Source of the DNA: CAYZHM01 sp964478225
Lineage (GTDB): Bacteria > Pseudomonadota > Alphaproteobacteria > Micavibrionales > Micavibrionaceae
Length of the DNA: 64,000 bases
NCBI GenBank assembly: GCA_964478225.1
Contig: CAYZHM010000001.1
Span: 593,141-657,140 of the forward strand
Reading direction: 5' to 3'
In this document: positions 42,310 to 51,962 of the stretch, piece by piece
Position numbering within the stretch: position 1 is the stretch's first letter
Layout of the letters: every line of letters begins with the position of its first letter
The notes under the pieces: model-generated
What the model was told of the DNA's origin: nothing
The model's database searches: none
The model's input: the letters and a program-made list of their open reading frames with translations, nothing else
Position numbers and translations under genes: made by a program

Positions 42310-45300
42310 ATGGATATAAGACGCCTTCCCTTTTTTATGCATTCCTGGTTCATTTTTCTTGCTTTCGTCCTTTGTTCGACGCTTGCGTTGGCGCAGGTCA
42401 CAAAGGCGCACAGAGCTGAGCTGACTAATAACAGTCATCAAGTTTTTATTGGTAAGAATGTTTATGTGCATCCCGACCGAGAAAAAAGCCTTTCCTTTGA
42501 GACGTTAATTGCACGATATCGCAACAATTCGCCCGGCACGCCGCATGATTCCAGCATTATCAACCTTGGCCTGTCGAACGCTCCGGTCTGGATTGTTTTT
42601 TCGGTTACCAATACATCCGATACTGAAGATTGGTTTATGGAGTTTGGGGATGTGTTTGACGGCCGAATGAGCATGATCAAGGACATTGAAGTTTACAATG
42701 CGTCGGCCAGTCCGCCTTTAGTTTTTAAATATGGCAGTGGCCACGCGAAAAAAAGCGAGGCAAGAATTCCGGTTAAAATCGGGGTGGGCAAGACCGAGGA
42801 TTTTGTTGTGTTTGTGGATGCGGCGGGATTTCTTCCTTCCACGATTGCACCGAATATTGTGTTGTCCGATTCATGGTCACACAGTCTTTCCGATAAATTT
42901 ATTCTGTTGTGCTCATTCGCGTTTTTTATTGGAATGACAGGAATTTTTGCAGGTATGTTGATGACATATCGCGATTATTCCAGCATCGCGTTTATTGTTT
43001 ATTACTCTATTCTGATCCTTCTTTTTGTAACGCTGAATGATGTGACGTTGGTGGGGTCTGGTTTTCTGGCCAATGTGTTGGCTTGCTTGTTTCCGTTGAC
43101 TATGATTGCCGGTATTTTTGCATCGAAACTGTTTTTGGAAATTAATGCGCGGCAGTATGTTTCAAATGTTCTATTGCTTGCCATGGCCGGATTTATCGGC
43201 CTTGTATGCCTGTTGTCGTTGTTACTGCCTGAATCCTCAAGCCTTCTGAAGAGCATCTTTGTTTTTGTTCCTTGTTTTATGGCGACCTTGGTTATGGCTG
43301 TTATTTCTTTCAAACAAATTGAGAGAAGCCAGGCGGCGGCCTATTATTACTCTCTCGCATGGCTGGCGGTTGCTATTGGGTTGCTGATTACTGGATTTTC
43401 GGCCTCTGGTGTTGCGGGAACAAGTGTTTTCTCGATTAATGCCTATTGGTTGTCGCTTGTACCGCAGGCGGTTTTGTTCCTGGTGGCTCTGCGTTTCAGA
43501 TTGCAGCTTGATAAAACCCGCATGAAATTCACCCAAGCCAAAGAAATTCATGAAATGCACGCGGTTGAACGGCTTAAGAAATCCAAAGAGTCCGTAGACC
43601 AGGCACGCTTGATCCGGGTGATTGAGCGGGAGCGGGAGTTGATGGCGGAGCTGCGCGAGCGCGAGATGAAGCGGACGGAAGAAATGCGCAAGGCCCGTAA
43701 TATGGCCGACGAAGCGAACCGGGCCAAATCTGCGTTTTTGGCGGTGATCAGCCATGAAATCCGGACGCCATTGAACGGATTGATAGGAACGTTGCGCTTG
43801 ATTTCTGACACCCAGTTGACCAAAGACCAGAATGATCTTTTGGGCACAATCCGGCAGTCTTGCGACAATATGATGGTGATGCTGAACGATATTCTTGATT
43901 TTGAGAAAATTGAGAAAGGCCGGATGGAGCTTGAGGTTATTCGGTTTGATATTTTGAAGTTGGTGCAGGACGTTATTACGCTGATGGGTGGACATGCACG
44001 AGACAAAGAAATATCGCTGACATATGACATTGACGAGACGATACCGCGCTTTTTACAAGGTGATCCTACTCGATTAAGGCAGGTTTTGTTAAACCTCATT
44101 AACAACGCGGTCAAGTTCACCGAAGAAGGGCATGTGAAGCTGGTTGTGAAGAACACCGGTGGCGGCGATTTGAAGATCAAAGGCAAGCCCGTTGCGGAGA
44201 TTTATTTCGCGATCATTGATACCGGGATCGGGATTTCAAAAGAAGCGCAGAAGACATTGTTTGATCCGTTCCGTCAGGCGGATGAGACGATTTCGCGTAA
44301 GTTTGGGGGAACAGGTCTTGGTTTAGCGATTTCCAAGAGCCTTATCGAGACCATGGGAGGCGCACTTTTGGTGGAAAGCCAAGAGATGAAAGGCAGTACG
44401 TTTTATTTCACCCTGACCCTTGAGCAAGCGGAAGGATCTGCGGGACAAGTTTCAATTTCTGAACGGCTTGAGAAAGATTATGTTTTCATTGATCCTTTGG
44501 AAATCTTGATTGTTGAGGACAACGAAGTGAACCGTAAAGTTTTGCGCAGCTTCCTTGAGAAATACGGACATGTTGTGACGAGTGCGGGGTCTGGGGAGGA
44601 TGCGCTTGAACTTTGTGGAAAACAAAAGTTTGATGTGATTTTTCTTGATATCTGGTTGCCGAAAATGTCGGGGACGGAGACAGCTTCCTTGATCCGTACG
44701 ATGCCGCAAAATCCAAACGCCAAAAAACCAATTGTTGCGATTACGGGCACAACGAGCCCGGAAACTCTTGATGAAATTAAAGAATCTGGCATTAACGGTT
44801 ATATTCAGAAGCCGATTGATTTTGATCAGTTGCTTAAAACTCTTGCTGAAGTTGATAAGCGCAAGAGAGAACGTACGAAAGATAAAACTGAAGAGATTGA
44901 AACTTTCTCAACGGCGGATGTTAATGAATCCCGCATTCATCAGTTTGTTAAATCGGAAACAAAAACAACGCCAGGATCCGCCCTAGGCAAAAAACCAAAA
45001 GAAAATGCAGAGGATGCAGCTCCAAGAGAGTATCCAGGTTTGAACAAAGAGTGGTTTGATGAAAAAACCCTTCTGTCGTTGGCGAAGGCCATATCGCCCG
45101 AGCAACAAGAAGAACTTTTGCAAAGTTTCTCGGAGAAGGCGGATGAGATCATCAAATCATTGAGTGCGGTTCTTTTGGAAGACGATCAGAAGACTGACTT
45201 ACACAGCATTCAAGCACGCGGACATGAGCTTAAAGGCATGGCGGCGAATTTCGGCATGAGCGAAATGGCGAGCATTGCAAAGAACATTGAAGACCTTGCC

Positions 45301-45414
45301 AAGCAAGGAAATTATAACGGCGCGGTTGAGCATATTGCCAAGCTGCCGAGCGCCAATCAGAACGTTAAGAAAGTTATCCGCTTTTGGGTTGAAAACCCGA
45401 TCAGCAAAAATTAA
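42310..45414 (+). CDS. 7TMR-DISM hybrid histidine kinase (HisKA-HATPase-REC-HPt)
   Basis: 1034-residue membrane kinase. Signal peptide (about 10-29), an extracytoplasmic 7TMR-DISMED2 jelly-roll-like domain (about 40-190, NLGLSNAPVWIVFSVTN), then the seven-helix 7TMR-DISM region (about 195-400), a coiled-coil linker, HisKA with His482 (VISHEIRTPL), HATPase_c, a receiver with Asp780 (FLDIWLPKMSG) and a C-terminal HPt with His972 (RGHELKG). DISMED2 domains are thought to bind carbohydrates or other small ligands; the signal here is unknown. The start at 42310 is chosen for the signal peptide, because the frame open from 42187 overlaps the oxidase gene. Stop overlaps ndk tail-to-tail. Confidence 0.92.
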   Translation: MDIRRLPFFMHSWFIFLAFVLCSTLALAQVTKAHRAELTNNSHQVFIGKNVYVHPDREKSLSFETLIARYRNNSPGTPHDSSIINLGLSNAPVWIVFSVTNTSDTEDWFMEFGDVFDGRMSMIKDIEVYNASASPPLVFKYGSGHAKKSEARIPVKIGVGKTEDFVVFVDAAGFLPSTIAPNIVLSDSWSHSLSDKFILLCSFAFFIGMTGIFAGMLMTYRDYSSIAFIVYYSILILLFVTLNDVTLVGSGFLANVLACLFPLTMIAGIFASKLFLEINARQYVSNVLLLAMAGFIGLVCLLSLLLPESSSLLKSIFVFVPCFMATLVMAVISFKQIERSQAAAYYYSLAWLAVAIGLLITGFSASGVAGTSVFSINAYWLSLVPQAVLFLVALRFRLQLDKTRMKFTQAKEIHEMHAVERLKKSKESVDQARLIRVIERERELMAELREREMKRTEEMRKARNMADEANRAKSAFLAVISHEIRTPLNGLIGTLRLISDTQLTKDQNDLLGTIRQSCDNMMVMLNDILDFEKIEKGRMELEVIRFDILKLVQDVITLMGGHARDKEISLTYDIDETIPRFLQGDPTRLRQVLLNLINNAVKFTEEGHVKLVVKNTGGGDLKIKGKPVAEIYFAIIDTGIGISKEAQKTLFDPFRQADETISRKFGGTGLGLAISKSLIETMGGALLVESQEMKGSTFYFTLTLEQAEGSAGQVSISERLEKDYVFIDPLEILIVEDNEVNRKVLRSFLEKYGHVVTSAGSGEDALELCGKQKFDVIFLDIWLPKMSGTETASLIRTMPQNPNAKKPIVAITGTTSPETLDEIKESGINGYIQKPIDFDQLLKTLAEVDKRKRERTKDKTEEIETFSTADVNESRIHQFVKSETKTTPGSALGKKPKENAEDAAPREYPGLNKEWFDEKTLLSLAKAISPEQQEELLQSFSEKADEIIKSLSAVLLEDDQKTDLHSIQARGHELKGMAANFGMSEMASIAKNIEDLAKQGNYNGAVEHIAKLPSANQNVKKVIRFWVENPISKN

Positions 45415-45833
45415 CCCACGATTTCTTCAGGTCTGAAGAAATATTCGATTTCAATTTTTGCGTTTTCAAGGCTGTCGGAGCCGTGGACGGAATTTTCACC
45501 GATATTCAGCGCGTAGTCCTTACGGATCGTTCCAGGTGCCGCTTCGGCTGGGTTGGTGGCGCCCATGACTTCGCGGTTTTTGGCCACGGCATTTTCGCCT
45601 TCCAGAACCTGAACAACAACGGGTTCGGAGCTCATGAACGTTGTAAGTTCACCGAAGAAAGGACGTTCTTTGTGGACAGCATAAAACCCTTGTGCTTGAT
45701 CCAACGTCATATGAATGCGTTTTTGTGCGACGATGCGAAGACCTGCGTCCTCGAGTTTTTTGTTGACTGCGCCTGTCAAATTGCGGCGGGTTGCATCGGG
45801 TTTAATGATTGAAAATGTACGTTCTTTGGCCAT
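45411..45833 (-). CDS. ndk: Nucleoside diphosphate kinase
   Basis: Equilibrates nucleoside tri- and diphosphates. 140 residues with ERTFSIIKPDATRRNL at the start and the active-site histidine in NSVHGSDSLENAKIEI. The length is normal for the family. Tail-to-tail overlap of four bases with the hybrid kinase. Confidence 0.97.
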   Translation of the reverse strand: MAKERTFSIIKPDATRRNLTGAVNKKLEDAGLRIVAQKRIHMTLDQAQGFYAVHKERPFFGELTTFMSSEPVVVQVLEGENAVAKNREVMGATNPAEAAPGTIRKDYALNIGENSVHGSDSLENAKIEIEYFFRPEEIVG

Positions 45834-45887
45834 GTTTTTTCCTCGGGTTAACTGGGAAGCCTCTTATAACGGTCACGAATGATAAAT

Positions 45888-46316
45888 TCAAGCCTTTAAT
45901 GCTAATGTTGGGGCTTCGTTTTGGGCCGGTTGCGTGCTCAGCTTGATTGTATTCTGAGCGGCATGTGCCTCGAAGTCTTTGACATGCATATTGCGTTCTC
46001 TCATATAGCGATATCCCTCTGTCGTAATGCCGGGGCCTTGCTTTGTGACACCTGTTTTGTCCTGGAGGATGATATAGCCATCGTGCTGTCCTTGATAAAT
46101 TGTGACGGCGTCTTCGTATGTTGCTTGCAAGGGTCCGATGGAGGCCTCTCCCCATGCCTGAGAGAGACGGTATTTCGAAGCCTTGTCATCGTAGCCTTCG
46201 TCGGTTGTGATGACCTGAGTGCACAGAAGGGCTTGGCCATTCACCTCAACAATTAAGGGAGTGCCTATTGTCCATTCCTGCAATGGGCTGTACATCAATT
46301 TTTCTTGTCTGAGCAT
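45888..46316 (-). CDS. Protein of unknown function upstream of ndk
   Basis: 142 residues with a good AGAGGAAA ribosome site before the ATG at 46316. No signal peptide or membrane helix. It looks like a compact beta-rich domain (about 12-100, WTIGTPLIVEVNGQALLC, then GYIILQD), followed by an Ala/Gln-rich tail. It sits between alaS and ndk on the same strand, 54 bases before ndk. I recognise no family. Confidence 0.65.
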   Translation of the reverse strand: MLRQEKLMYSPLQEWTIGTPLIVEVNGQALLCTQVITTDEGYDDKASKYRLSQAWGEASIGPLQATYEDAVTIYQGQHDGYIILQDKTGVTKQGPGITTEGYRYMRERNMHVKDFEAHAAQNTIKLSTQPAQNEAPTLALKA

Positions 46317-46376
46317 TGTGTTTTCCTCTTTATGACGGCTTGTTTTATAGGAGACATTGACTTATATGTCAATATT

Positions 46377-49040
46377 TTAGCCGGCCAGCGCTTTTTCGAT
46401 GGCGATTACGGCATCATTCGCGGCAGTTGCATCGGGGCCGCCGGCTTGAGCCATGTCGGGGCGGCCGCCGCCGCCCTGCCCGCCCAAAGCTGCGGAGCCG
46501 ATTTTCACGAGATCGACAGCGTTGTAGCGGCCGATAAGGTCAGCGGTGACGCCGACAACGATGGAGGCTTTGCCATCATTTGTGGCAACCAGAGCGATCA
46601 CGCCGGAGCCGATTTTGGCCTTGAGGTCGTCGGCCATGGGCTTGAGATCGCCGGGCGGGAAGCCCTCCAGAACTTTGCCTGCGAATTTGATTCCACCGAT
46701 GTCTTTGATATCTTCGGCCCCTTCGGAGGCGCCCTTTTGGCGGCGCAGATCGGCGATTTCTTTTTGCAGTTTCTTGTTCTGCTTTTCGAGTTCGTCCGTG
46801 TCCGCCGGGGGCGTACCGCCAAGGGTTTTTAATTCGGCGCGCAGCTTTTCATTTTCGGCTTTGAGTTTGTCTTCAGCGTACTGCGCGGCCTGTTCTTTGT
46901 TTTGTTCCCAAGCGTCGGCACGGGGGCCTGTGACGGCCTCGATACGGCGAATTCCAGCGGAGAGCGCGCCTTCGGAAATGATTTTGAGGCGTTGGATTTC
47001 AGAGGTGTTTTTGACATGTGTGCCGCCGCATAACTCGATCGAGAATTGTTTATTGCCTTGCGACGTGCCCATAAAAACCACACGGACTTCGTCATCGTAT
47101 TTTTCACCGAACAGAGCCATGGCGCCAGTGGCGCGGGCGGAATCAATGTCCATCACGCGGGTTTCAACGGCGGTGGCGGCGGCGATTTCACGGTTCACGA
47201 TCTCCTCAACGGCGGCCAGTTCCTCTTTGGTCATGGCCTTAGGGTGGGAGATATCGAAGCGGGTACGGTTTTCGTCTTGCAGCGAGCCTTTTTGCGCGAC
47301 GTGATCGCCGAGGGTCTGGCGCAGCGCTTCGTGCAGCAGGTGGGTGGCGGAATGATTGGCACGGATGGCGGTTCTGCGGTTGTTGTCCACCTGCATGTGC
47401 AGCGCGTCACCCTTGTTTACGCTTCCCTTATTACATTTTACACAATGTGACCATAGGGAGGGCGCGGGTTTGCGCGTGTCGGTGACGGTGAGAGCAGAGG
47501 TTTCGGTTTTGAGGGTTCCGGTGTCGCCGACCTGCCCGCCGGATTCGGCGTAGAACGGGGTTTGATTGGTGATGAGGATGCCCTCTTCGCCTTCTTTCAA
47601 TTCGTTCACGCACTTGCCGTCTTTGACGATGGCGAGGATTTGCGCTTCGGCCTCTTCGGTTTCGTAGCCGAGGAATTCTGTCGGGCCGACTTCGTCGAGG
47701 ATTTCGAACCAGAGTTTGTCGGTGGCTTCGCCGCCGGCCCCACTCCATGATGCGCGGGCGGCCTTTTTTTGCTCGTCCATGCGCTTCTCAAATTGTGCGA
47801 CATCAACCTCTATCCCTTTGGATTTTAAGGCGTCCTGTGTCAGGTCTAATGGGAAACCGAACGTGTCGTATAATTTAAACGCAACGTCGCCCGGAAACTT
47901 GCCGGCTTTCAAATTGAGGACTTCGTCTTCCAGCATTTTGAGACCGCGATCGAGGGTGGTTTGGAAACGAGTCTCCTCGGATTCCAATGTTGTGGTTATT
48001 AATGAATCAGCGCGTATCAGTTCAGGATAGGCCTCGCCCATTTTGTTACGCAGAGTTGGGAAAAGTTTATGCATCAAAGGTTCGTTTGCGCCGAGCAGAT
48101 GAGCGTGGCGCATTCCGCGGCGCATGATCCTTCTCAGAACGTAGCCACGGCCTTCGTTTGAGGGCATGACACCATCAGCCAGAAGGAAAGAGGCGCAGCG
48201 CAGATGGTCGGCAATCACGCGGTGGGAGGCGGCCTGTGGCCCATCGGGATCGACACCTGTTAAATCCGCAACATGTTCGATGATGTCGCGCAGGAGGTCG
48301 ATGCCGTAATTGCTTGTTTTGCCCTGGAGAAGTGCTGCTATGCGCTCCAGCCCCATGCCGGTGTCGATGGAGGGTTTTGGCAGTGGGTTTAATGTATCGG
48401 CATCGATCTGTTCATATTGCATGAAAACGAGGTTCCAGAATTCGAGGAAGCGGTCGCCGTCTTCATCGGGTGAGCCGGGAGGGCCGCCCTGTAATTTGTC
48501 GCCCTGATCATAAAAAATCTCGGAGCATGGTCCGCAGGGGCCGGTATCGCCCATACGCCAGAAATTGTCGTCGGTGGGAATGCGGATGATTTTGTCATCG
48601 GAAAAGCCTGCGATTTTTTTCCACAGATCGGCGGCTTCTTCGTCGGTGGAGTGGACGGTGACGAGGAGTTTGTCTTTGGGCATGGCGAAGTTTTTGGACA
48701 CAAGCTCCCAGGCGAAGGAGATGGCCTCCTCTTTGAAATAATCGCCGAAGGAGAAATTGCCGAGCATTTCGAAGAATGTGTGGTGGCGGGCGGTGTAGCC
48801 GACATTGTCGAGGTCGTTGTGTTTACCCCCTGCCCGCACGGATTTTTGCGCCGTGGTAGCGCGGGTGTAAGGCCGTTTTTCCGCGCCCGTGAAGACGTTT
48901 TTGAATTGCACCATGCCGGAGTTGGTGAACATCAATGTCGGATCGTTTTGCGGAACCAGCGGAGAGGACGGTACAATGCTATGGCCGTTTTTTTCAAAAA
49001 AGCCCAAAAATTCGCTGCGGATGTCTTTGACCGTTTTCAT
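46377..49040 (-). CDS. alaS: Alanine-tRNA ligase
   Basis: Charges tRNA-Ala and edits mischarged Ser/Gly. 887 residues: class II core (FFEKNGHSIVPSSPLVPQNDPTL), motif FFEMLGNFSFGDYFKEEAI, editing domain zinc motifs HSATHLLHEAL and CGGTHV, a coiled coil (about 720-770) and a C-Ala domain ending GQGGGGRPDMAQAGG. Follows slt by 68 bases. Confidence 0.97.
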   Translation of the reverse strand: MKTVKDIRSEFLGFFEKNGHSIVPSSPLVPQNDPTLMFTNSGMVQFKNVFTGAEKRPYTRATTAQKSVRAGGKHNDLDNVGYTARHHTFFEMLGNFSFGDYFKEEAISFAWELVSKNFAMPKDKLLVTVHSTDEEAADLWKKIAGFSDDKIIRIPTDDNFWRMGDTGPCGPCSEIFYDQGDKLQGGPPGSPDEDGDRFLEFWNLVFMQYEQIDADTLNPLPKPSIDTGMGLERIAALLQGKTSNYGIDLLRDIIEHVADLTGVDPDGPQAASHRVIADHLRCASFLLADGVMPSNEGRGYVLRRIMRRGMRHAHLLGANEPLMHKLFPTLRNKMGEAYPELIRADSLITTTLESEETRFQTTLDRGLKMLEDEVLNLKAGKFPGDVAFKLYDTFGFPLDLTQDALKSKGIEVDVAQFEKRMDEQKKAARASWSGAGGEATDKLWFEILDEVGPTEFLGYETEEAEAQILAIVKDGKCVNELKEGEEGILITNQTPFYAESGGQVGDTGTLKTETSALTVTDTRKPAPSLWSHCVKCNKGSVNKGDALHMQVDNNRRTAIRANHSATHLLHEALRQTLGDHVAQKGSLQDENRTRFDISHPKAMTKEELAAVEEIVNREIAAATAVETRVMDIDSARATGAMALFGEKYDDEVRVVFMGTSQGNKQFSIELCGGTHVKNTSEIQRLKIISEGALSAGIRRIEAVTGPRADAWEQNKEQAAQYAEDKLKAENEKLRAELKTLGGTPPADTDELEKQNKKLQKEIADLRRQKGASEGAEDIKDIGGIKFAGKVLEGFPPGDLKPMADDLKAKIGSGVIALVATNDGKASIVVGVTADLIGRYNAVDLVKIGSAALGGQGGGGRPDMAQAGGPDATAANDAVIAIEKALAG

Positions 49041-49108
49041 ATCTTCAAATTTTATATGGCATTTTTACTGTGAATTCAAAGAAGTATTTCGCCAAACCTC
49101 TGGAAAAA

Positions 49109-51064
49109 CTAGTTTTTAGAAACAAGTTTGAACGGTTTCTTATCATAGCCAGGATAGAAAGGAGTTTTGCCTGCTGCTACTGCGTCGAGAGACTGCATGT
49201 CATTTCCGAAGCGCATTTTATAGATCCAGTAGTTGGCGATTACGCGTTCGACATACTCTCGTGCCTGAGCGGAGGGAATGGATTCAATAAACAGCATGGA
49301 GTCATCGATATCTGAGAGCTGGGTTTTCCATTTTGCAAGATTGCCGGGCCCAGCGTTATACGCAATCAAAAGGTTCAGGAGATTGCCGTTTACACTTTTA
49401 TCGCCCAACAGATTTTGGAGATAGGCTTGGCCGATCTTGAGATTGGTTTTTGGATCTTCAAGCTTGTGCATTCCTTGTTCTGTTTTGAGGGTTGGATCAC
49501 CAGTAATGAAGCTTGCTGTGGTTGGCAGCAACTGCATAAGGCCGGTTGCGCCGCTGACGCTTTCTGCTGTGGGGTTGAATTTGGACTCCTGACGGATGAT
49601 GGCGTGGATAAGCTCAGGCTCTATGCGGTATTCATCTTGGCGGAGCCAGTTGCCCTGCGGATAGAGGGCCGCATCGTAAGATGCATTGTCCATGCTTGAG
49701 AAATATCCACCCAAACGCAACGCGAGTGAGGGCAAGCCCGCAAAGTTCGCGTAGGCGATTAAGGCAGTGCGTTGTGATTCATTTTTTGTTTCGACAGATT
49801 TTAGCTCTTCTGCGGCACGGAAATATTGCTTTGCCGCGACCAAAGCGATGGCGCGCCGGCCATGGGGGTCCGACATCAGCCATTTGGCATCGCTATCCTT
49901 GAATTTTGCCACTTTCCAGTCGAAGTTATGGCTTAAGCCCAAGGCGCGGGTTGCGGCCAGACCATAGAATGTGCGTGGGTAATCACGGGCCTTGTTGTAC
50001 CAGGCGCTGACCTCGCGGATATTCCCAGCACGCATATGAGAGCGCGCCGCCCAGTAAGCTCCCGCGGATGCCATCCAGCCAGACACATAAGGTGAGGCCG
50101 CGGCAACCTCGAAATAAGCGGCGGCGACTTTGTGTTGGCCAAGGCGCCAAGCCGACAGACCACCGATCCATCCAGCTTGCGGGACGTTCATCATTGAACT
50201 TTTGGCTGCTTTGGAAGCGAGTTCGAATGCCTTTCTGGTTTCTCCCTGATAATAGTAAGACGCAGCAATGTCGGCCTTTTCGATATCTTGTTCCGCTGTG
50301 TCCATAAATTTCAAGGCTGGTGATGCTTTTAACATTCCCAGTGCTTCTTCCGGTTTTCCTGCCTTGAGGGTTTTGCGGATATCGGATTTTAGCGATGCGA
50401 CCTGTTCGTCTTCAGCGGCCGATCGATTTTTAGAAGTTTTATAATTGCGAGCGGCCTGCATTGTTGGCTCGGTCATGCGGACGGCCTGAACAGTGTTTTG
50501 CGGTTTTTCCAATGTGCCCTTGAATGAGTCCGGTTGTTTTCTTTTGGCCAGTTCATATATGCGGTCGGCTTCGGGATGATCGCTGTATTTGTCCAACCAT
50601 GATTTCAGTTCATTGAAGCTTGAAGTGTAGGCCGTGGGGTGCATGTAGCGCTGAGAAAGGACATGCCCCATCAGCACTTTATCGCCCAGCTTTGAAATGA
50701 GTGTGTCCGCTTGTTTTATATCTCCTGCGGCCTGGAGATCGAATATTTTGCGGTATAATTCGGCGTCACCAAAATTTTGACGCTCCGCGTTCTTTAGAAC
50801 CGGCTTGTCCGTGGGTATGGGAACAAGCACGCCCAAATCCTGATCGTTCTGGCCGTTTTGAGGTTTCATGAAATCATTGAGACTTGGCTTATACACCGGT
50901 TTGGTTGTGTAATTGATGAGCTGGGGTTTTGGGCGCGGGATGGGAACCTCTGTATAGGCTCTTGCGACATGGGCAATTGAAAGGATTACAACCGACAGCA
51001 ATGCCGGAATCCCAACAGAACGCCTCAACGTTTTGCTTTTTACCAAGATACTCATGAGTCTCAT
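49109..51064 (-). CDS. slt: Soluble lytic murein transglycosylase
   Basis: 651-residue periplasmic enzyme cleaving peptidoglycan with anhydromuramyl formation. Signal peptide about 17-36, a proline-rich stretch, a long superhelical alpha-solenoid region, and a C-terminal SLT domain with catalytic Glu in IIRQESKFNP, GLMQLLPTTA and AYNAGPGNL. The ATG at 51064 has GGGGA 5-6 bases before it. Common partner for pili and secretion machines in remodelling the cell wall, but here it is far from the pilus operon. Confidence 0.93.
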   Translation of the reverse strand: MRLMSILVKSKTLRRSVGIPALLSVVILSIAHVARAYTEVPIPRPKPQLINYTTKPVYKPSLNDFMKPQNGQNDQDLGVLVPIPTDKPVLKNAERQNFGDAELYRKIFDLQAAGDIKQADTLISKLGDKVLMGHVLSQRYMHPTAYTSSFNELKSWLDKYSDHPEADRIYELAKRKQPDSFKGTLEKPQNTVQAVRMTEPTMQAARNYKTSKNRSAAEDEQVASLKSDIRKTLKAGKPEEALGMLKASPALKFMDTAEQDIEKADIAASYYYQGETRKAFELASKAAKSSMMNVPQAGWIGGLSAWRLGQHKVAAAYFEVAAASPYVSGWMASAGAYWAARSHMRAGNIREVSAWYNKARDYPRTFYGLAATRALGLSHNFDWKVAKFKDSDAKWLMSDPHGRRAIALVAAKQYFRAAEELKSVETKNESQRTALIAYANFAGLPSLALRLGGYFSSMDNASYDAALYPQGNWLRQDEYRIEPELIHAIIRQESKFNPTAESVSGATGLMQLLPTTASFITGDPTLKTEQGMHKLEDPKTNLKIGQAYLQNLLGDKSVNGNLLNLLIAYNAGPGNLAKWKTQLSDIDDSMLFIESIPSAQAREYVERVIANYWIYKMRFGNDMQSLDAVAAGKTPFYPGYDKKPFKLVSKN

Positions 51065-51111
51065 AATATCCCCTATCTAGCGCAAGGGGGCCTGAGAGTC
51101 CAGAAAAAGGC

Positions 51112-51912
51112 TTAAAACTGTCGTATTTTGTCCTGAATCATAAGCATATCTGCCCATACGGCCTTTTTGGCGGAGGGGGTTCGCAACAGGTAGGCAGGGT
51201 GGTAGGTCGCCATGGCCGGGATTGCCTTGCCTTCCGGCAAAGTTTGAGGGCTGTAATCCTGAAATTTGCCGCGCAGCCGTGAGATTGGAGAATCGGTGTG
51301 TAGGAGCGCTTTGGCAGAGACGCCGCCGCATAATATGAGAATTTGCGGATTGATCAGAGCAATATGTTTTTCGATAAAAGGGAGGCTGGCGTCGATTTCA
51401 GCGGGGCTGGGCGTGCGGTTGCCAGGCGGGCGCCAGTTGAGCACATTCGAGATATAGATGGACTTGGCCGGATCTTCTTCAGTGCGGTCCAGGTTGATGC
51501 ATTTCAGGATTTTATCAAGCAATTGGCCAGACACACCAACAAAGGGTTTACCCTGGCGGTCTTCATCTGCGCCGGGGGCTTCGCCGACCAGCATAATGCG
51601 CGCCTTTGGATTGCCATCGGAAAAAACGAGATTTGTTGCGGTTTTTTTGATGGCGATGCCGTCGAAGCCGGCGATGGCTTGTTTGAGGTCGTCAAGCGAA
51701 TTTGCCTTGGCGGCAAGCTCTGCTGCTTCCGCTCTTGCGTCTGATGTTTTGATTGTGATGGGCTGGGAGGACATGGGCGGCGCAGAGGTTTCGACCTTGG
51801 GGATTTCAAACTTTTTGCGACGGTTTACCGGCTCGGCCAGCAATGCCTCATCAACGCCATGGTCAAGATACCAGTTCAGAGCCTGTTTATATGCCAAATT
51901 GTGATTCGTCAT
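51112..51912 (-). CDS. Uracil-DNA glycosylase, family-4-like, without Fe-S cysteines
   Basis: 266 residues from the ATG at 51912 (MTNHNLAYKQAL). Removes uracil from DNA. Family signatures are GEAPGADEDRQGKPFVGVSGQLLD, ISNVLNWRPPGNRTPSP and ATYHPAYLLRTP. In classical family-4 enzymes four cysteines hold a 4Fe-4S cluster: two before the GEAPG motif, one at the residue before RPPGNR, and one shortly after it. Here these positions carry no Cys (Trp precedes RPPGNR and the later site is Ser), so the cluster is probably absent. Divergent from the ETF-QO gene, 50 bases between starts. Confidence 0.85.
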   Translation of the reverse strand: MTNHNLAYKQALNWYLDHGVDEALLAEPVNRRKKFEIPKVETSAPPMSSQPITIKTSDARAEAAELAAKANSLDDLKQAIAGFDGIAIKKTATNLVFSDGNPKARIMLVGEAPGADEDRQGKPFVGVSGQLLDKILKCINLDRTEEDPAKSIYISNVLNWRPPGNRTPSPAEIDASLPFIEKHIALINPQILILCGGVSAKALLHTDSPISRLRGKFQDYSPQTLPEGKAIPAMATYHPAYLLRTPSAKKAVWADMLMIQDKIRQF

Positions 51913-51962
51913 ATTTATAAGAGTAAGCAAAAATGTTAGAATGGGAAGCAAAAGGACAAAAG

